8,544 nt of DNA from Verrucomicrobiota bacterium (GTDB lineage Bacteria > Verrucomicrobiota > Verrucomicrobiia > Chthoniobacterales > UBA10450): positions 332 through 8,875 of the forward strand of contig QHNF01000150.1 in the NCBI GenBank assembly GCA_003218345.1, given 5' to 3'. Every line of letters starts with the position of its first letter. Position 1 is the first letter of the stretch. The notes beneath the pieces were generated by a model. That model was not told the DNA's origin, did not search any database, and saw only the letters and a program-made list of their open reading frames with translations. The position numbers and the translations under genes are program-made. Below are positions 5,415 to 8,544 of the stretch, one piece after another.

Positions 5415-7733
5415 TTATAGCATTACTGAAAGGCAAAATGGGAACCGCGGCGGCGCAGCAAAAAATATTCGTTTGCGAATCCTCGCGTCCGGATTCAATA
5501 TCGCTTCAGTCGCCATTTCGTTCGACAAAGCTCCCCGAACGTAATCAGTCAGAGTCACCGAGTGACCCCATTCCAAAAGATCTATGGCGGCTGCAGCCGG
5601 CATTCTGGATGCGAATTGGTTAGCAGAAATATTCTCGATTGTTTCCGGCGAGCCCAGCATGTGCATGCCCATGCTGTCGATGGACAAGAAACAGCGCACG
5701 GAGTGAAATGAATTCACGAGCGATCGAAGGATGGCTGCGCGGGAGTCCGCAGACGCGTCGGCGGGAACCCATGTCGACAAAATTCCGTTTTGCTTTAGGT
5801 GCGATTTGATCAACGCATAAAACTCCTCAGAGTAAAGCAGGCTTGAGCCTGCAGCTTCCACCGGAGGTGGCGGATCGATTACGATCACGTCGAATTTTTC
5901 GCGTGTGCGATTCAGATATCGCCGGCCATCATCGATGACGATTTGTCCTTTGCCATTTCTAAGAACCTGCGGTGCATCGGCGTGGTAAAAACCGAATGCT
6001 TGTTTCACGCCTGGTACTAGTTCCACGGCGGTGGTTTGAATCTTCCAGCTCAGAGCTGATCGGTACGTAGTGCCCATTCCAAAGCAAATGATCAACACCG
6101 ACTCCGGGCGGCCAGTGTGCAACGCCAACGGCAAGTGAGCCATGAATTTGGTTGCGAGCACAAGCGACGTCATGCCTACCCCGTTAACGAATAACCTTTT
6201 GTTCAGACCGCGCCCGGTCGAAACGACTGATGCTGCATAGTCTCGACGAATCTCAGTACCTTCAAAGTTGCTTGAAACGAAACGCCCGAAGTCGACCGAA
6301 TACAGCGAAGACCAAACGACGAGTGCAGTCGAAATTCCGCCGTTTACCCAGCGGTACCAACGTGGAAGAGACTTTGCGGTCTTGATGAACAATAGAAGAA
6401 AGGGCGCACCGAGAGCCACTAAGCCAATACGCTCGCCGAGGCATGGCAGCAGAATGTATGAGGCGAAAAGCGGTCCCAAAATACATCCGGATACGTTCAC
6501 AGCGTACGCGCGACCAGCCTCCGCGGGATCACCCGACCCGTAGCTGTCGATCAGCTTTGGAGTCAGATAACCCAGCACAGCGCAAAAAGGACAAATGCTC
6601 AACAGCACGACGGGGCGGCTCCAGCTAGCCAGTGTGTATGATGTGGAAATAAAGAGCCGCAAGTCGCTCAGCACGATGGGAAGAAACGCCGCTACTGAAA
6701 GCACCGACAGCAAGACTGCGACCGAACGAACGGAACTCCTTCGTAGGTCGCGGCGATACAGTGAAGACCCGAGAAACGTTGCGCCCAAATAAGCAAACAG
6801 AATCAACGCAAACGAATAGACCTGCGTTTTTAACACCATCGTGAAGGCGCGTGCCCAGATTACTTCCATTCCGAGCGCGGCGAATCCCGTCAGAAACAGC
6901 AGCGACAGAGTGAACCAATTCGAGATCTGTTGCCGAGCCGTTCGGTCGATCGGTCTGGAGGTTTCGCTCCGATGTACAGCGAGAGGGTGATTTGCTCGGC
7001 AGCGCAATGCGAGTAACGCGGCGATAATGCCGACGCTGAAGTTACCTGCTGCAGCTACCCAAAGAGTGTCACGGAACCCGAGCAATTCCACCAGGACGAT
7101 CGCACAAAAAAAACTGCCACTCATTGCGCCGAGCACGTTTGCGACATAGAGGAAACTAAAGCTGTCGGCGTTCCCGGGATTTTCCTCCCGTACAAAAGCC
7201 ATCACGAACGGAAACGTGGCTCCCATCAGAACGCACCAGGGCAGTATCGAGAGTGACAATGCGAGCGCCGACAAACAAAGGTACTGCGCAGAATCGGCCT
7301 CATCCGCCGACAAGAGCAATTGCTGCGCAACTCCGAATAACGCCGGCACAGCAAAGGCGCCCAATCCGATCATTATTTCAGTTCCAGAGTAAAACCAAAG
7401 CGCGGAACGTTCGGTTTTGCGCGCAAGGAACTTAATTGACAACCCGCCGGCCCACGCGCCCAGCGCGAGCCCAAGCATGAAGACGGAAAGAATCACTGAG
7501 AGCACTGGCGTAATGATGCCAAACGAGGCGAACGCGAGTCGCACCCAGACGACCTGATAGATCAGTCCGGAGAAGCCGGACACAAAAAACAGCATAAACA
7601 AGATACCGCGCGTAAACCGGCTGGTATTCAACACCGGTAACGGCAGACCAACGCCGTTTGTTGGACGCTCCAATTTGCTCGCGACTCCGAAATTCATATT
7701 TCGTGTTGCACTTCGCCGGCCATCATCATCCAT
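5415..7733 (-). CDS. Membrane-embedded spermidine-synthase-like protein, C-terminus out of frame
   Basis: 772 residues as written. Residues ~41-480 contain about a dozen hydrophobic segments, beginning with RGILFMLFFVSGFSGLIYQ; FSGLIYQVVW and TGFAALGMEVIWARAF suggest two related halves. Residues ~510-720 form a spermidine-synthase-like Rossmann domain with VLIICFGMGTTYRS (SAM-type loop), AVELVPGV, DDGRRYL, then FDVIVIDPPPP and LYSEEFYALIKSHL. The substrate is unknown; the GGGDGG loop of true SpeE is replaced, so polyamine synthesis should not be assumed. Translation ends at 5415 with a non-family tail. The conserved ending NEYFLLRR is encoded in another frame at 5450-5473. Removing one base near 5474-5482 yields DARIANEYFLLRR and a stop at 5423 (~769 residues). 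The start is undecided: ATG 7733 has AGGTGA before it, while ATG 7697 makes an ATGA overlap with the upstream amidohydrolase. Probably co-transcribed with that gene. Confidence 0.85.
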   Translation of the reverse strand: MDDDGRRSATRNMNFGVASKLERPTNGVGLPLPVLNTSRFTRGILFMLFFVSGFSGLIYQVVWVRLAFASFGIITPVLSVILSVFMLGLALGAWAGGLSIKFLARKTERSALWFYSGTEIMIGLGAFAVPALFGVAQQLLLSADEADSAQYLCLSALALSLSILPWCVLMGATFPFVMAFVREENPGNADSFSFLYVANVLGAMSGSFFCAIVLVELLGFRDTLWVAAAGNFSVGIIAALLALRCRANHPLAVHRSETSRPIDRTARQQISNWFTLSLLFLTGFAALGMEVIWARAFTMVLKTQVYSFALILFAYLGATFLGSSLYRRDLRRSSVRSVAVLLSVLSVAAFLPIVLSDLRLFISTSYTLASWSRPVVLLSICPFCAVLGYLTPKLIDSYGSGDPAEAGRAYAVNVSGCILGPLFASYILLPCLGERIGLVALGAPFLLLFIKTAKSLPRWYRWVNGGISTALVVWSSLYSVDFGRFVSSNFEGTEIRRDYAASVVSTGRGLNKRLFVNGVGMTSLVLATKFMAHLPLALHTGRPESVLIICFGMGTTYRSALSWKIQTTAVELVPGVKQAFGFYHADAPQVLRNGKGQIVIDDGRRYLNRTREKFDVIVIDPPPPVEAAGSSLLYSEEFYALIKSHLKQNGILSTWVPADASADSRAAILRSLVNSFHSVRCFLSIDSMGMHMLGSPETIENISANQFASRMPAAAAIDLLEWGHSVTLTDYVRGALSNEMATEAILNPDARIRKRIFFAAPPRFPFCLSVML

Positions 7734-8544
7734 GGCTCACCTGCGAACGCGATAATTTCCTCCAGCACGTCATTGCCGGTAAGCGGCACGGCGAGAAGGT
7801 CTGCGTACCCGGCGCAGCTTATTTTTCCGAGCGCATTGTCCTGCCGCAAAGCCCGCGCCGGATTCACAGTTACCATCTGTAGAACTTCTTCCGGCGACAT
7901 GCTCGGAAATTGGGTTCGAAACGCACGCATCTCATCAAACAGACTCAAACTTTCGTTGCTGGAGAGGCTGTCTGTACCGAAGCAAATGTTGAATCCGAGC
8001 GAGCGCAGACGCTCGAATTCGAACCGGCCGTGCCCAAAGTAATCGTGGCTTCGTGGGCAATGCACGACATGAAATCGCATGTTCGATTTTTCCAACAGCT
8101 CAAAGTCGCTGTCGGTCAATTCGTTCAAATGCGCCACGATCCAGAACGGCAGGGCGCGCTCTCCGATCAAGCCGAGGAACAACTCGAGTGGCGTCTTGTT
8201 TCTGCAGTCATCCATGCAACGCCCGATACTCTTCAGAAATTCATAGAGCGGTCCCGAGGCGTTGTGAAACATCTGCATCTCCTCGCGCGACTCGGCCAAA
8301 TGCGTCGTCAGCAAAGCGTTTTGCCGTCGCGCGATCTCCTCACATCGCCGATACACATCCTCTGACGCCGTAAACAACGCGTGCGGCGCCAGGCCCCATG
8401 GCGCGCTGGGCGGTCGCGCCTTACCAAGCGATTCACTTGCACGATCAACAAGTTCCTTCGCGTGCTCGGTGGCCCGGATATCGATCAATTCCGCGAACCA
8501 CCATGTGCGAATCGTTGCGCGAATCTGCGGAATCAACTCTGGAA
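7694..8544 (-). CDS. Metal-dependent amidohydrolase (Atz/Trz or aminofutalosine-deaminase-like), 5' partial
   Basis: The reading frame is open to the window edge, so the N-terminus, including the expected HxH metal motif, is missing; 283 codons are visible. Counting from the TTG codon at 8536, the motifs are RTWWFAELIDIR (10-21), GLAPHALFTAS (48-58), TTHLAES (77-83, His79 and Glu82), VAHLNEL (134-140, His136), VVHCPRSHDYF (157-167) and CFGTDSLSSNESLSLFDEM (185-203, Asp189). These match the zinc ligands and catalytic Glu/His of the cytosine-deaminase/S-adenosylhomocysteine-deaminase branch of the amidohydrolase superfamily. MVTVNPARAL and the GYADLLAVPL ending are also typical. The likely reaction is deamination or dechlorination of a ring compound; aminodeoxyfutalosine deaminase in menaquinone synthesis is a reasonable guess but unproven. 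Its stop overlaps the start of the spermidine-synthase-like gene. Confidence 0.88.
   Translation of the reverse strand, partial: PELIPQIRATIRTWWFAELIDIRATEHAKELVDRASESLGKARPPSAPWGLAPHALFTASEDVYRRCEEIARRQNALLTTHLAESREEMQMFHNASGPLYEFLKSIGRCMDDCRNKTPLELFLGLIGERALPFWIVAHLNELTDSDFELLEKSNMRFHVVHCPRSHDYFGHGRFEFERLRSLGFNICFGTDSLSSNESLSLFDEMRAFRTQFPSMSPEEVLQMVTVNPARALRQDNALGKISCAGYADLLAVPLTGNDVLEEIIAFAGEPWMMMAGEVQHEI

Overview
The window looks like the chromosome of a free-living, moderately GC-rich Gram-negative bacterium. The mix of genes suggests a soil member of the Verrucomicrobiota: a sigma-54 factor, a LOG-family protein, an integral-membrane spermidine-synthase-like protein, a TIGR00028-type VapC and a short ankyrin protein, mostly with weak or absent Shine-Dalgarno sequences. 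That placement is inference from gene content, not from a marker gene. All recognisable genes but one (the ankyrin protein) are on the minus strand.

Layout in minus-strand reading order, from the right edge. (1) 8544-7694: C-terminal part of a metal-dependent amidohydrolase, cut by the window edge. (2) 7733-5415: a multi-pass membrane protein fused to a spermidine-synthase-like Rossmann domain. It overlaps gene 1, and its last ~20 codons are out of frame. (3) 5364-~5040: the decayed N-terminal half of a creatininase-family gene. (4) 5021-4964: a cluster of tight inverted repeats where the creatininase homology stops. (5) 4904-3471: rpoN, intact. (6) 3363-2551: a LOG-family nucleotide hydrolase, intact. 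Then, on the plus strand, 2011-2511: a short ankyrin-like protein. Finally, on the minus strand, 1779-52: vapB, vapC and ldhA as a tight unit, with a palindrome in front of vapB and a 4-base stop/start overlap between vapC and ldhA.

The main theme is broken reading frames among otherwise well-conserved genes. ldhA is interrupted by an exact 19-bp tandem duplication. The creatininase carries a nonsense codon, a one-base frameshift and a lost C-terminus. The spermidine-synthase-like gene has a one-base shift just before its conserved terminal NEYFLLRR motif. All three frame lesions equal +1 modulo 3. This is either real gene decay or systematic indel error in the assembly; the sequence alone cannot decide. 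rpoN, the LOG gene and vapBC are clean.

I see no complete new defence or biosynthetic system. The most original arrangement is a type II toxin-antitoxin pair translationally joined to a fermentative D-lactate dehydrogenase that is itself disrupted. No tRNA, rRNA, CRISPR array, transposase or phage gene was seen.
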